Of a DNA stretch of 64,000 nucleotides, positions 32,913-42,390 are shown piece after piece. The DNA is from Candidatus Dependentiae bacterium. Its GTDB lineage: Bacteria > Babelota > Babeliae > Babelales > RVW-14. Location: NCBI GenBank assembly GCA_018266175.1, contig JAFEAY010000003.1, positions 62,001 through 126,000 on the forward strand. Reading direction: 5' to 3'. Below the pieces are notes generated by a model. The model was not told the DNA's origin, searched no databases, and saw only the letters and a program-made list of their open reading frames with translations. The translations under genes were made by a program, and so were the position numbers. Positions within the stretch are counted from its first letter, which is position 1. Each line of letters opens with the position of its first letter.

Positions 32913-34343
32913 TTATAAGAAATAGGCAACGATCAGAGAAACAATAATGCTGAATACGACTAAGCGGTGATTGGTTTTGAAGCTGGGGATAATCTTCCAG
33001 TTGTAGTAAGCATTAACCGCTATCACGGCAAAGCTTAAAATTCGGATAAATATTATAGAAATAAGTGTTGTTACTTGAGATTCACTGGGGCTCAGTGTTA
33101 CTAAGCCATAGAAGATGGCGACTTCGAAAAGCTTGAATACCAGAAGCTTATCGGCCGCTTCTTCGATGATGTAAAACTGCTCATAAAGGATAAAGAAGAA
33201 TTCAGTGAAACTGATGATAAGGAATAAGAGCGCCAGTGAGAATGTCACATCTGAAACTTCTCCTGATTGACCCAGTCTAATGATTGAGCGGTAATTGATA
33301 ATCATAAAGATTATGCATGGCGCAACAATGCGAACTAATTTTTGTGCGATAAGATCGAATGCGTGTTTCTTCTCTGCTTGCGGGGCATCCTTAAGCGACG
33401 CAAAAAGTGCTCCTCCAGAGTAGTTTACCAGTGAACGAACAATAGCCTGTGTTGTATTTGCAAGCGTGCTTGCAAAGTAAAAGATGCCGGCCGCTTTGAG
33501 TCCAAATTTGACCGCGAAAAGCGGCGTTAAAAAGTTGCTGGTGAACATATGGCGCGTTACACGGAGTAGATAGTTAAATGATTTGGTGGCGGTAAGCCGT
33601 TTCCAAAGTTGTGGCGGCAAATCGGAATGGCCGTCGGGAAGCGTTCGATAGAAGTTGTGTACCATGATCATGAAAACAATAAGCGCTAAGAGAGAGTCTG
33701 CTAGATGCGGAATAAAGATGAGGTTAAGGGTAAGTGGGCATCCATAGATAAGATTGGGTATCCATATAGATGCTAAATAACCGATAAAGATGATGAGCTC
33801 TGCAATAACAATAGTTTTACTTTGAAAAATAGTGTGGAGGAATTGTCGAAAGAATGAACGGATGGTTTCAAGGATTATAATAAGCGGTAAAACAATAAGA
33901 TAAAGGGTCATATTGTTGATGGTTAGTGGCGCTGCCCAGTTGGCAAGTGCATCAAAAATATTTCGTATCGATGGAGGTAAATGAATTTTTAATGCGGTTG
34001 CAAAGGGGCCAAAGAAAGGGATAAGCGCTACAATAAGAACTCCACCAAGAATAAGCGGTAAATGAGGAATGAGTGAGTAGCGAATGAGAAAATATCGAAA
34101 GTTTTCTTTGTTGCGTGTAAAGAGGTTGTGGAATGGTGGAATAGAGTTCGTGGCACCAAAATCTGCAATACGCGTGATCAGATAAATAACCGAGAATAGA
34201 CTGCCAACAAAACCACATGTTACTGGATCAAGCTTTGTAAACAGCAAAAAGCAATGCAAGACCTTAAGGCTTTCGTACGCTATGCTTCCAACTAAGTTCC
34301 AGTGGAAAGCACAAATAAATTTTTGGTGCATTGAATTTGCCAT
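32913..34343 (-). CDS. Flippase-like polytopic membrane protein (MOP superfamily-like)
   Basis: 476 residues with about 12-14 hydrophobic segments and few charges between them. The layout, with a conserved-looking ARG/ASN-containing first loop (LITRIADFGATNSIPPF) and later ...FYFASTLANTTQAIVRSLVNY, is like Wzx/MurJ/MATE-type lipid-linked sugar or polymer flippases. AGGGAG is correctly placed before the ATG. No glycosyltransferases are adjacent, so the substrate is open. The superfamily call is by topology and pattern, not by a firm motif. Confidence 0.65.
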   Translation of the reverse strand: MANSMHQKFICAFHWNLVGSIAYESLKVLHCFLLFTKLDPVTCGFVGSLFSVIYLITRIADFGATNSIPPFHNLFTRNKENFRYFLIRYSLIPHLPLILGGVLIVALIPFFGPFATALKIHLPPSIRNIFDALANWAAPLTINNMTLYLIVLPLIIILETIRSFFRQFLHTIFQSKTIVIAELIIFIGYLASIWIPNLIYGCPLTLNLIFIPHLADSLLALIVFMIMVHNFYRTLPDGHSDLPPQLWKRLTATKSFNYLLRVTRHMFTSNFLTPLFAVKFGLKAAGIFYFASTLANTTQAIVRSLVNYSGGALFASLKDAPQAEKKHAFDLIAQKLVRIVAPCIIFMIINYRSIIRLGQSGEVSDVTFSLALLFLIISFTEFFFILYEQFYIIEEAADKLLVFKLFEVAIFYGLVTLSPSESQVTTLISIIFIRILSFAVIAVNAYYNWKIIPSFKTNHRLVVFSIIVSLIVAYFL

Positions 34344-34556
34344 AAGGTCTCCCTATTTATTTTTGCCTACTTTTTCAGTGATTGAGTATAGCGGTGCCCC
34401 AGATTTTTAATAGAAAAATCTACGTGAAAAACTCGTATCACAGAAGGAGGAATGACTCTTTTTTATAAAGTCTTATTATTTGAGGGCACTTTTTTGTAAA
34501 ATCAAATAACAACAAGAGGAGGGGTGAGGGGGCAAAGAGTATACGAAAGTTGCGAC

Positions 34557-34973
34557 TTATGCCGACAACTTTCGTGTCTCTTTATTTTTTTGAATATCAA
34601 CGATCGACCTATAGTACAAAACGGTCTCTTTGAGGGTTGATAATTTCACCGTGTCAATAAGTAATGATGCATGGTGAGCTTTTGCGTCAACATCAATCTG
34701 ATTAAGCCGTTTTTCTATTGTTTCTAAAAAAGCATCTGTTTTGGGTATATCAATTGCCAAGAGGTATACGATAGAATCAATCTGAGCATTGAGCTTTTCA
34801 ACCAGGGCAAGTAAAGCTTTTGTATTTTCATGGCGCTCAATAGTAGGCTGTATTTTATTAGTTGCTTGATTGAGGCATTGATTTTGTGTATGAATCTCTT
34901 GTGTGGATATTATAAATATAATAATTGCTAGAAAACCCAACAGAGCTATGTTTATCACCAATTTTTTAATCAT
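34557..34973 (-). CDS. Membrane-anchored helical protein, unknown
   Basis: 138 residues: one N-terminal transmembrane helix (VINIALLGFLAIIIFIIST) and then about 110 residues of helix with heptad-like leucines and isoleucines, short enough for a periplasmic four-helix bundle. No signalling domain follows. Function unknown. It reads the same way as the two upstream genes but is separated from the flippase by about 210 bp downstream. Confidence 0.65.
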   Translation of the reverse strand: MIKKLVINIALLGFLAIIIFIISTQEIHTQNQCLNQATNKIQPTIERHENTKALLALVEKLNAQIDSIVYLLAIDIPKTDAFLETIEKRLNQIDVDAKAHHASLLIDTVKLSTLKETVLYYRSIVDIQKNKETRKLSA

Positions 34974-35410
34974 ACTGAGAAACCCCGCACCAATACAACA
35001 AATATTATCTGAACAGTTATATTCTTAACATTACGATGAAGAATTCGCTTTGTCAAAAGGGAAAACTGACCTATTTAGCAAATAACACAAAAAAGTGCAA
35101 TTTTTATGTAAACTTGTATGGCGGAAAAAATTTCTGCTACCCTAATGACGTCCTTTTTTAAGGAATAGCGTCAATATCCATTAGAAGGGTTACGATGAGC
35201 TTGGGGCTTGTGTGGTTGGTGTGCTTAGTACTCATTTAGAATAAAAAACTCTATTAGAATTATCCCTCATTAAGGGCATCTTCATTAGCCTACTTGTAAA
35301 CAATGCTGTTTCCTTCAAAGAAATAAAGCCTTCTGGTGGAATTCGTTATAACAATAAAATTGGCAACAAGGTATTCCGACAATGTATGACTTTCTTCGTA
35401 AAGGAATAGC
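34974..35410. other. 437-bp divergent spacer with carD leader
   Basis: Separates minus-strand accessory genes from the plus-strand housekeeping run. It holds a promoter-like pair at 35114-35143, and a 14-codon frame (ATG 35195 to TAG 35239, reading MSLGLVWLVCLVLI) preceded by AAGGG. The rest of the ~260-nt putative leader shows no strong hairpin. Confidence 0.45.
35114..35143 (+). promoter_or_regulatory. Possible promoter of carD
   Basis: TTGTAT (35114-35119), 18-bp spacer, TACCCT (35138-35143). It implies a long leader before carD. Confidence 0.35.
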
Positions 35411-35965
35411 ATGTTCAAACTCAATGATAATGTAGTGTATCCAGGACATGGCGTTGCTGTCGTTGAGGAGATTGTTGAAAAACAAGTTGCTGGAAAAACA
35501 ATCAGCTTTATGAAACTTGTTTTCCTCTTTAAAGACATGACCATTTTGGTCCCTACCTATAATGTTGAGGCAATAGGAATTCGCAGGCCAAGCAATCAAG
35601 AAGTTATTGATCTGGTTATAGATGAGTTAAGAAGAAAACCGGAGCGACGACTTGAAAGCATTGATTTTACTCCCAGTGGCTGGAACCGGAGAAATAAAGA
35701 TTATCAAGCTCGAATTCAAAGCGGGAAACTTCTTGATATTGCCAAAATTTATCGTGATCTTATGTACGTTGCTCAACAAAAAGATCTTTCATTTGGGGAG
35801 CGGACGCTGTTACAAATAACAGAAGAGCTTATTGCTCAAGAGATGCAAGTAGTCAAAAACTTTGACCGAGAGCTTGTTATACAAGAATTAAGAACGCCCT
35901 TTAAGCAATTTATGTTCCATGATCGTACATTTAATCAGGAAAAAACACAGTCATCACAGGTGTAA
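35411..35965 (+). CDS. carD: CarD/CdnL-type transcription regulator
   Basis: 184 residues. The N-terminal RNA-polymerase-interaction domain (Tudor-like) reads FKLNDNVVYPGHGVAVVEEI with a following FKDMTILVP; the C-terminal helical domain ends in ERTLLQITEELIAQEM. CarD proteins bind the RNAP beta subunit and stabilise open complexes, often at rRNA promoters. AAAGGA is well placed. It is followed by miaA 30 bp later, likely one transcript. Confidence 0.92.
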   Translation: MFKLNDNVVYPGHGVAVVEEIVEKQVAGKTISFMKLVFLFKDMTILVPTYNVEAIGIRRPSNQEVIDLVIDELRRKPERRLESIDFTPSGWNRRNKDYQARIQSGKLLDIAKIYRDLMYVAQQKDLSFGERTLLQITEELIAQEMQVVKNFDRELVIQELRTPFKQFMFHDRTFNQEKTQSSQV

Positions 35966-35995
35966 TAACATAATTTATTGTCTGTAACCGAAAAT

Positions 35996-36958
35996 ATGAT
36001 AAAAAAACTTTCACGAACACTGGTTATTGTAGGGCCAACAGCATCAGGAAAAACAAATCTCTCGGAAACTTTAGCCCAAGAACTTTCGGGTGAGATTATT
36101 AACGCCGATGTCGGTCAGTTTTATAGACCATTAACAATTGGCACTGCAAAACCAAATTGGGAATCATACCCATACAAAACACATCTTTTCGATTGCGTCG
36201 ATCAGCCGCGCGATATCAATATCATGGAATATCGCCGGCAGGCGACCGACGCAATGAGCAAGGCGACCGCTCGAAAGCATACTCCTATTATTGTTGGAGG
36301 ATCACTCTTTTATCTTAAGTCGCTTTTCTTTCCCGCACATGATCTTCCAGAACAAAAAAATAATCACTTTCATTGTGAAGAAGCGGTTTCTCAAGAATAT
36401 TCTTGGAATCAACTCTACCATATAGATCCAGAACGAGCGCTTGCTATTCATCCAAACGATACCTATCGAATTAATCGTGCTTTAACTATTTGGAAAACCA
36501 CTGGTGTTAAACCATCGGCGTACAAACCAGTATTTGATCCCGCTCTTCAACCTCTCTTTATTTCGCTTGAACCCCATATCGACGTCATTAATCAGCGAAT
36601 AGATTTGCGCACTCAAATTATGCTCGACCAAGGCTGGATCAATGAAGCTCGAACTCTTATTGAGACCCCTTGGGAGGGGTTTCTTGAACGCAAGCAGCTG
36701 ATTGGCTATTGGGAAATTTTTCAATGGATCAGGCGTGGTGAGAAAAAATCCGAATACGCTGAGCTCGTTAAAACCATACAGGCCCAGACCCGTCAGTACG
36801 CAAAACGCCAACGAACTTTTTGGCGCGGATTAATTCGCCAACTTCAATCGGAGCAATCTCAAACAAATCAAAATTTTTCTTACCACGTTATTTCACTTAC
36901 CGAACAACCCTCAGATGCCGATATTATTATGATCAAGAAGCTTTGGTCTTGCTTTTAA
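35996..36958 (+). CDS. miaA: tRNA dimethylallyltransferase MiaA
   Basis: Adds a dimethylallyl group to A37 of tRNAs reading UNN codons. P-loop VIVGPTASGKTNLSETLA, substrate motifs INADVGQFYRPLTIGTAKP and the IIVGGSLFYLKSLFF strand. The end has RQYAKRQRTFWRG, the usual MiaA C-terminal signature. The ATG at 35996 is preferred; a TTG at 35978 is in frame but has no advantage. The ribosome binding site is weak. 321 residues, typical length. Confidence 0.94.
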   Translation: MIKKLSRTLVIVGPTASGKTNLSETLAQELSGEIINADVGQFYRPLTIGTAKPNWESYPYKTHLFDCVDQPRDINIMEYRRQATDAMSKATARKHTPIIVGGSLFYLKSLFFPAHDLPEQKNNHFHCEEAVSQEYSWNQLYHIDPERALAIHPNDTYRINRALTIWKTTGVKPSAYKPVFDPALQPLFISLEPHIDVINQRIDLRTQIMLDQGWINEARTLIETPWEGFLERKQLIGYWEIFQWIRRGEKKSEYAELVKTIQAQTRQYAKRQRTFWRGLIRQLQSEQSQTNQNFSYHVISLTEQPSDADIIMIKKLWSCF

Positions 36959-37296
36959 GCTCAAAAATCAATATAAGTTGTATTTGATATAAATATTAAA
37001 AATTGCAATCAACCTGATTTCAGTTATGAATTAAAATCATTAAAAAACAATGTATATGAAATTATTCTCCTTCTGATGCAAGAATATCATTCGGCATGTC
37101 AAAACAAGGGTTTGATAGAAAACATTTTGCTTATTGAAAATTTGTTTGAGTTTTTATTTTAGTCGATCTGATCGGCGTTTTGATGAATATAGAGCATTTT
37201 GAGTTCTGACGACCTTGGAAAAATAGATAATCTAGGGTAAACTTCAATCGTGTTAAGCAACCATAAAAAGAAGCTTCAAAAAGGAAGGGATTTTAC
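36959..37296. other. 338-bp AT-rich spacer before ppiD
   Basis: No gene seen. A possible promoter (TTGAGT near 37199 with TAGATA about 19 bp later) precedes the ppiD-recA-infC run. Otherwise nothing structured. Confidence 0.4.
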
Positions 37297-39261
37297 ATGA
37301 TTTATATGTTTAGAAAAGAAATTCGAAAATGGTATCCAATCTTGTGGATTGTTTTTGTTTCTCTTGCCGTAAGTGGTATTTACGGAGTTTTCTTTAGTAG
37401 TCCAGGAAATGAAGTTGCTGTTGGAAAGGTCAATGGCTCGAAGGTTTTTTTCAGTCAATATCGAAGGTCATTATCGGATATTTATTCTCGTATCGAAAAT
37501 GTTAAGAACTATGCACGTCAATATGGTATTTCAAGCGAAATATTTATTGCCGGCATGCTTGGTGGCCGTTCACCAGAACAACTTGCTCAAGAACAATGTG
37601 TTCATGATGCACTCATTGATCAAATAAAAAAAAGTGTATCACCTCAGCTTGATCAACAATGGTTTAAAGATGAGCTCGTTAAGATGTTTCCACCTGGAGT
37701 GATCAATGAACAAGGCGCTTTGAATATGGATATTTACCAAGGTTATCTTAAACGCCTTGGAATAACACCGGCCCAATTTGAAGAAGAAAAAGAAGAATCG
37801 CTTAAGCGAAATTTGATACTCAATTTTATTAGAACTTTTGAGTACATGCCTGAGCATGAATTGCGTTCAGCTTTTGAAGAAAAAAAAGGACAAAAAAACT
37901 TCTCGATTTTAGTTTTTAATGTTAACGATTTTATTAAAAGAGCTCGCTCAGAATCTGTTGATCAAAAAGAACTCGAACTTTTTTATCAACGCCACAAAGA
38001 ATCATATCGTATTCCTGAACGCCGTAAGGTTCGCTATTGGATGATTGATAGCAAAGCCTATGGCAAGTCAGTTGAAATTGATGAGGAAACAATTTTACGA
38101 TTCTATGAACGTAATAAATCTGAAATGTTCAGAATTCCACCAACAGTAACAGTTAAGCGAATATTTTTAAAAGCTGCTCAAGAAAATCGAACTAAAGTTT
38201 TCGATCAAGCTAAAGAGATTCTAGCTCAACTTAAAAAAGATCCAACTGAATTTGATGCTATCCTTCAAAAACAGAGTGATTTAAAAAATAAAGCTGAGCT
38301 TACTATTTCTGGCCGTGGCGAGCATGAATCTGACCTGGAACAGGCTGCATTTCGCTTAAAAGAAATTGGCGATCTTTCTCCTGTTGTACGAACAACTAAA
38401 GGATATGAAATTTTAAAGCTTGTTCGTCGTATTCCTGCAGCAGAAAAACCGTTAGATGTCGTCAGAGATGAAATTGTTAAAACACTCAAGGCACGTAGAT
38501 CATTAAGTAAGCTCAAAAGCGACCTAGAAACCCTTGTTCGAACTGCAAAAACTGATGAGTCTGTTCTTGTTGAATTCGTTCAGTCTCATAAGCTTGATGA
38601 ACAAGAAACGGACTGGCTCTCAGGACAAGATGTGAGTGAAAAAACAGTTGAGGCTGAGCTTGCAAAGCGAATTTTTGGGAAAAATAGAACAACTTATGGA
38701 TTTATACCGTATGAAGAAAACTTTGTTCTCTTCCAAGTTGCAGCTACACAAGCAAGTGAGGTCCCTTCATTTAATGATGTGAAAAGTGAAGTTACCGATT
38801 CTTTCTATAATCAAAGAGGACAAGATCTTCTTAAGACAGCTTTACGTGAAGCAAAAGCTGGACTCCTTAATAAAACAGCAACAGCTGACGAGCTTGCTGA
38901 AAAACTTAATGCCCAGCTTGTTCAAACAGGCTTGGTGAGCCTAGGCACTAATAAAGGCACCGATATTAACAAGCTCAAGCACATTGCAGGTCTCAAGCAA
39001 CGCCTGTTTGTGCTGACCGATCCTGCACAGGTTCTTAATTACACCCATAAAGATGAGCACTTAATCGTTCAACTTAATGAGGTCATACCTTCTCAGGATG
39101 AATCATTTGAGCAAGAACGAGCTAAAATTATTAAAAAAGAGAAAATGAAAAGCTCATCGCATATATCAGACGCGTTTATTGCATCTTTGTATAGAAATGC
39201 TAAAATAGAGTTTGATGAGCAACTTCTTGGAATTAACAGATATAAAGCGAAAGATGTTTAA
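37297..39261 (+). CDS. PpiD-like periplasmic folding factor (SurA/parvulin)
   Basis: 654 residues: cytosolic start, one transmembrane helix ([19 protein letters not shown]), a SurA_N-like helical part (about 45-185), a PPIase domain of parvulin type (about 280-385, with [20 protein letters not shown] and [13 protein letters not shown]), and a helical C-terminal part. PpiD-type proteins sit at the Sec exit and help fold outer-membrane and periplasmic proteins. GGAAGGG precedes the ATG. The stop overlaps the recA start (TAATG), so the two genes are coupled. Confidence 0.88.
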   Translation: MIYMFRKEIRKWYPILWIVFVSLAVSGIYGVFFSSPGNEVAVGKVNGSKVFFSQYRRSLSDIYSRIENVKNYARQYGISSEIFIAGMLGGRSPEQLAQEQCVHDALIDQIKKSVSPQLDQQWFKDELVKMFPPGVINEQGALNMDIYQGYLKRLGITPAQFEEEKEESLKRNLILNFIRTFEYMPEHELRSAFEEKKGQKNFSILVFNVNDFIKRARSESVDQKELELFYQRHKESYRIPERRKVRYWMIDSKAYGKSVEIDEETILRFYERNKSEMFRIPPTVTVKRIFLKAAQENRTKVFDQAKEILAQLKKDPTEFDAILQKQSDLKNKAELTISGRGEHESDLEQAAFRLKEIGDLSPVVRTTKGYEILKLVRRIPAAEKPLDVVRDEIVKTLKARRSLSKLKSDLETLVRTAKTDESVLVEFVQSHKLDEQETDWLSGQDVSEKTVEAELAKRIFGKNRTTYGFIPYEENFVLFQVAATQASEVPSFNDVKSEVTDSFYNQRGQDLLKTALREAKAGLLNKTATADELAEKLNAQLVQTGLVSLGTNKGTDINKLKHIAGLKQRLFVLTDPAQVLNYTHKDEHLIVQLNEVIPSQDESFEQERAKIIKKEKMKSSSHISDAFIASLYRNAKIEFDEQLLGINRYKAKDV

Positions 39262-40364
39262 TGGCAAAAGCTCCTGATAAAAATGTTGAAAAAACACCAA
39301 TGCCGATCAAGCTCGAGCTGAGCGATCAGAAGCCTCTTGTTTCAGGCGCATCAGTGATTAAACCTTCGCTTGAAAAACTCAAAGTTCTTGAGGTTGCTTT
39401 TGCTCAAATTGATAAACAATTTGGCAAAGGTGCGGTGATGCTTTTAGGACAAAAAGGTAATGCGCCAATCGAAACTATTTCAAGTGGGTCAGTTCAAATT
39501 GATTATGCACTTGGAGTTGGCGGATTCCCTCGAGGTCGCGTCATTGAAATTTATGGACCGGAAGCTTCTGGTAAAACAACGCTGACGCTTCACGTTATTG
39601 CTGAAGCTCAGAAAGCCGGCGGAATTTGTGCGTTTATTGATGCTGAGCATGCGCTTGATCCTGTTTACGCAAAAAATCTTGGAATCAATACGGATGATTT
39701 GATTATTTCTCAACCTGATAATGGTGAACAAGCACTTGATATCACTGAGATGCTCATTCGGTCTGGCGCTGTTGATGTTATTGTTATTGACTCGGTTGCA
39801 GCGCTTGTTCCAAAAACAGAACTTGAAGGTGATATGGGCGATGTTCATGTTGGTCTTCAAGCAAGATTAATGTCACAAGCATTAAGAAAATTAACGCCTA
39901 TTGTTCATAAGTCGAATGTTACATTGATTTTTATTAATCAAATTCGTGACAAAATCAGCACGATGGCTTTTGGTGATAAAGAGATAACATCGGGTGGAAA
40001 AGCGTTGAAGTTTTATGCTTCGGTACGTTTAGACATTCGACGTATTGCGACATTAAAAAAGAATGACAAACCTTTTGGAAACCGTGTCCTTATTAAGGTT
40101 GTTAAAAATAAGCTCGCTCCCCCATTCAAGCGTGTTGAAGTTGATCTTGTTTATGGTGAAGGAATTAGTCGAACACTTGATCTGCTTGATGCTGCTCTTG
40201 GATATAATGTCATTCAGCAAGCAGGTGCTTGGTTTAATTTCGGCGAAGAAAGACTTGGCCAAGGACGAGAAAATACCGTTGCTCGCTTGAAAGAAGATGC
40301 GGCCTTATTTGATAAAATTAGAATGTTAGTTCGTGAAAAACAAAGCCAGCTCCTAGGAGATTAG
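39261..40364 (+). CDS. recA: Recombinase RecA
   Basis: 367 residues. The core starts near residue 38 ([20 protein letters not shown]) with an N-terminal extension of about 30 residues over E. coli RecA. Walker [21 protein letters not shown], Walker B region [14 protein letters not shown], loop L1/L2 strings [13 protein letters not shown] and INQIRDKIS. It does homologous recombination and SOS sensing. The start codon overlaps the ppiD stop. No LexA-box-like site is visible in the ppiD upstream region. Confidence 0.97.
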   Translation: MAKAPDKNVEKTPMPIKLELSDQKPLVSGASVIKPSLEKLKVLEVAFAQIDKQFGKGAVMLLGQKGNAPIETISSGSVQIDYALGVGGFPRGRVIEIYGPEASGKTTLTLHVIAEAQKAGGICAFIDAEHALDPVYAKNLGINTDDLIISQPDNGEQALDITEMLIRSGAVDVIVIDSVAALVPKTELEGDMGDVHVGLQARLMSQALRKLTPIVHKSNVTLIFINQIRDKISTMAFGDKEITSGGKALKFYASVRLDIRRIATLKKNDKPFGNRVLIKVVKNKLAPPFKRVEVDLVYGEGISRTLDLLDAALGYNVIQQAGAWFNFGEERLGQGRENTVARLKEDAALFDKIRMLVREKQSQLLGD

Positions 40365-40371
40365 GATAGAA

Positions 40372-40938
40372 GTGATACCAAAATCTGCTAATAAAGATAA
40401 AAATAATCGTGATACAACAAATTCAAAGTACCCAGTCAATGAGCTTATCAAAGCTGAAAAGATTATGGTAATTGATGCTGTAGGCGAAAATTTAGGCGTC
40501 CTTTCAAAAGGACAAGCCTTGATGCGTGCTCAGGAAGCTGGGCAAGATCTTGTGCAAGTTGGTGAAAAAGATTCGGTTGTTGTTGCTAAAATCATGGACT
40601 TTGGCAAGTTCTTGTATGAGCGAAAAAAACAAGTAGGCGAATCGAAAAAACATCAAAAAGTAATCCAGATTAAGGAGATGAAACTCCGTCCAAATATTGG
40701 TGATCAGGATTATAATACAAAGCTTAATCAAGCTGCACAATTTTTCATTGATGGAAAAAAAGTAAAGTTTACACTTCAATTTAAAGGTCGAGAAATTACA
40801 ATGATGGAAGACCTTGGAGTGAAACTTTTTGAACGTATTAGTCGTGATTTGACAGGGCGAAACGTTGGGGCTCTTGTAGAAGAAAAAGACAGTAGATCTG
40901 GGGCCTTTTGGTCAAAGATTTATTATGTCCGCCAATAA
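40372..40938 (+). CDS. infC: Translation initiation factor IF-3
   Basis: 188 residues. N-terminal domain (VNELIKAEKIMVIDAVGENL), linker rich in Lys, and C-terminal ribosome-binding domain (VIQIKEMKLRPNIGDQDYNT; FTLQFKGREI). The start is GTG 40372 with AGGAGA/GGAT upstream; infC often uses a rare start for self-control. It is 7 bp after recA and leads the infC-rpmI-rplT set. Confidence 0.95.
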   Translation: MIPKSANKDKNNRDTTNSKYPVNELIKAEKIMVIDAVGENLGVLSKGQALMRAQEAGQDLVQVGEKDSVVVAKIMDFGKFLYERKKQVGESKKHQKVIQIKEMKLRPNIGDQDYNTKLNQAAQFFIDGKKVKFTLQFKGREITMMEDLGVKLFERISRDLTGRNVGALVEEKDSRSGAFWSKIYYVRQ

Positions 40939-40971
40939 TGTTTCTGCTTTAATTAATTATTAAGGGTTATT

Positions 40972-41166
40972 ATGCCAAAAATGAAAACACATTCTGCGTC
41001 AAAGAAAAGATTCTCAAAAACCAGTACTGGCAAAATTAAACGTGCGCGAGCATTCCGACGTCACCATTCTTGGGCAAAAAGTGCCAACAAGGTGCGTGAT
41101 TTGCGTCAGGGATCGTTCATTCATGAATCGCACATGAAAAATTTTGCTATTTTAATGCCATATTAA
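40972..41166 (+). CDS. rpmI: Ribosomal protein bL35
   Basis: 64 residues, starts MPKMKTHSASKKRFSKTSTG and continues with KIKRARAFRRHHSWAKS, the L35 pattern. Between infC and rplT as in most bacteria. Confidence 0.96.
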   Translation: MPKMKTHSASKKRFSKTSTGKIKRARAFRRHHSWAKSANKVRDLRQGSFIHESHMKNFAILMPY

Positions 41167-41199
41167 TTGTTTAGATTTTAGTTATCGAAGGTAAAAACC

Positions 41200-41547
41200 A
41201 TGTCAAGAGTCAAGGGTGGTCCGGCCGCCAAAGCACGTCATAGAAAAGTTTTAAAACAAGCCAAAGGTTTTTGGGGACAACGTAAGAACGTCTTCAAAAG
41301 AGCAAAAGAAACATTAATGCGCGCATTGCGCTTTGCATACATTGGACGTAAGCATTGTAAAAGAGACTTTCGCTCCTTGTTTATCAGCCGGATTGGTGCT
41401 GCTTGCAAGATGCAAGGAACTTCTTACAGTTCATTTATGCATCAATTAAAAACTGCTCATGTAGATTTGAACAGAAAAATGCTCAGTCAACTTGCTATTT
41501 TTGAGCCAGAAGCATTTACAAGCCTTGTAAACCTGACAAAAAAATAA
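41200..41547 (+). CDS. rplT: Ribosomal protein bL20
   Basis: 115 residues: MSRVKGGPAAKARHRKVLKQ, AKGFWGQRKNVFKRAKETLM, FRSLFISRIGAACKMQG. L20 assembles early on 23S rRNA and represses its own operon in several bacteria. It ends the infC-rpmI-rplT cluster; pheS does not follow. Confidence 0.97.
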   Translation: MSRVKGGPAAKARHRKVLKQAKGFWGQRKNVFKRAKETLMRALRFAYIGRKHCKRDFRSLFISRIGAACKMQGTSYSSFMHQLKTAHVDLNRKMLSQLAIFEPEAFTSLVNLTKK

Positions 41548-41635
41548 AAGTATTGCTATCCTTTTGCACAGCCCGATATTATAAAGCCACGTGTATGGTA
41601 TATAATATTGTTTCTTGTGAGAAAAAGGGATAAGA

Positions 41636-41881
41636 ATGGAGTGCTTGGAAGAGCTTGAACGTAAAGTTCTCCATGTCCTTGATAGGAATAGAGAACTTTA
41701 CATACAAATAGAAGCGCAAAAAAAAGAAATTTCTCTTTTAAAAGACCAAAATCGCCAATTTGAAGCGTCTTTAATGAAAGAGTCAACATTAAGTCAATCG
41801 CTTGAAACAGAGAAATCTGTCATCAAAGAGACGATTGAGGCTTTGCTTGAAAGTATTAATTCATTAGAGAAAGCTCATTGA
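41636..41881 (+). CDS. Small coiled-coil protein, ZapB-like
   Basis: 81 residues, almost wholly heptad coiled coil (ELERKVLHVLDRNRELYIQI, then EKSVIKETIEALLESI). AAGGGA lies at good spacing. A coiled coil directly upstream of zapA is the usual place for a ZapB-like divisome linker. The name is by position and shape only. Confidence 0.7.
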   Translation: MECLEELERKVLHVLDRNRELYIQIEAQKKEISLLKDQNRQFEASLMKESTLSQSLETEKSVIKETIEALLESINSLEKAH

Positions 41882-41893
41882 GAGTGATGAGAT

Positions 41894-42169
41894 ATGCAAA
41901 AGAGTTTAAAAATATCAATTATGGGCAAGCAATACAGCATTGCAACTGACCAGGACAATAATGATGATATCATACAAGCTGCACTGCTTGTAGATCAGCT
42001 TATGAAAAATAAGACAGCTCAATCAGCCCTGAGTGAAGAGAAAGTTGCCGTTGTCGTAGCATTACAGCTTGCTGCTGATCTACAAAAAAAAATACGCCTT
42101 TTAGAATCCTGGCAACAAAAAGCTTTCGGTTTAAGTAGTTTACTTAGTGATGAGTCTGAACTTTTTTAA
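41894..42169 (+). CDS. zapA: Cell division protein ZapA
   Basis: 91 residues: KSLKISIMGKQYSIATDQDN, then an alanine-rich helix (IIQAALLVDQLMK) and a coiled-coil end (VVALQLAADLQKKIRLLESW). ZapA crosslinks FtsZ filaments. It begins 12 bp after the ZapB-like gene. Confidence 0.82.
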   Translation: MQKSLKISIMGKQYSIATDQDNNDDIIQAALLVDQLMKNKTAQSALSEEKVAVVVALQLAADLQKKIRLLESWQQKAFGLSSLLSDESELF

Positions 42170-42235
42170 CCTTGAATTTTGTTTCCTGTGTTTTAGTAGA
42201 GCGTAACCGATATCATTAATTCATTGTTCTGAGTA

Positions 42236-42276
42236 GGGCGTTTTTACAAACCTTGTTCTATTAAAAGGTTGCGCCC
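42236..42276. other. Structured spacer between zapA and rny
   Basis: GGGCG (42236-42240) pairs with CGCCC (42272-42276), and AACCTT (42249-42254) with AAGGTT (42265-42270) inside. Additional AGAGC/GCTCT and CACACA/TGTGTG (42307-42320) pairings flank it. This may be a small RNA or rny leader. Confidence 0.45.
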
Positions 42277-42390
42277 AGCTCTTTCATGTTACCTGTTCCC
42301 CTTCCTCACACAAATGTGTGTAAATTTTGATTTGTGTCTACGTACTATTATATGCGTGGACCTTTATTTATTTGAAGAAAGTGAAAACGT

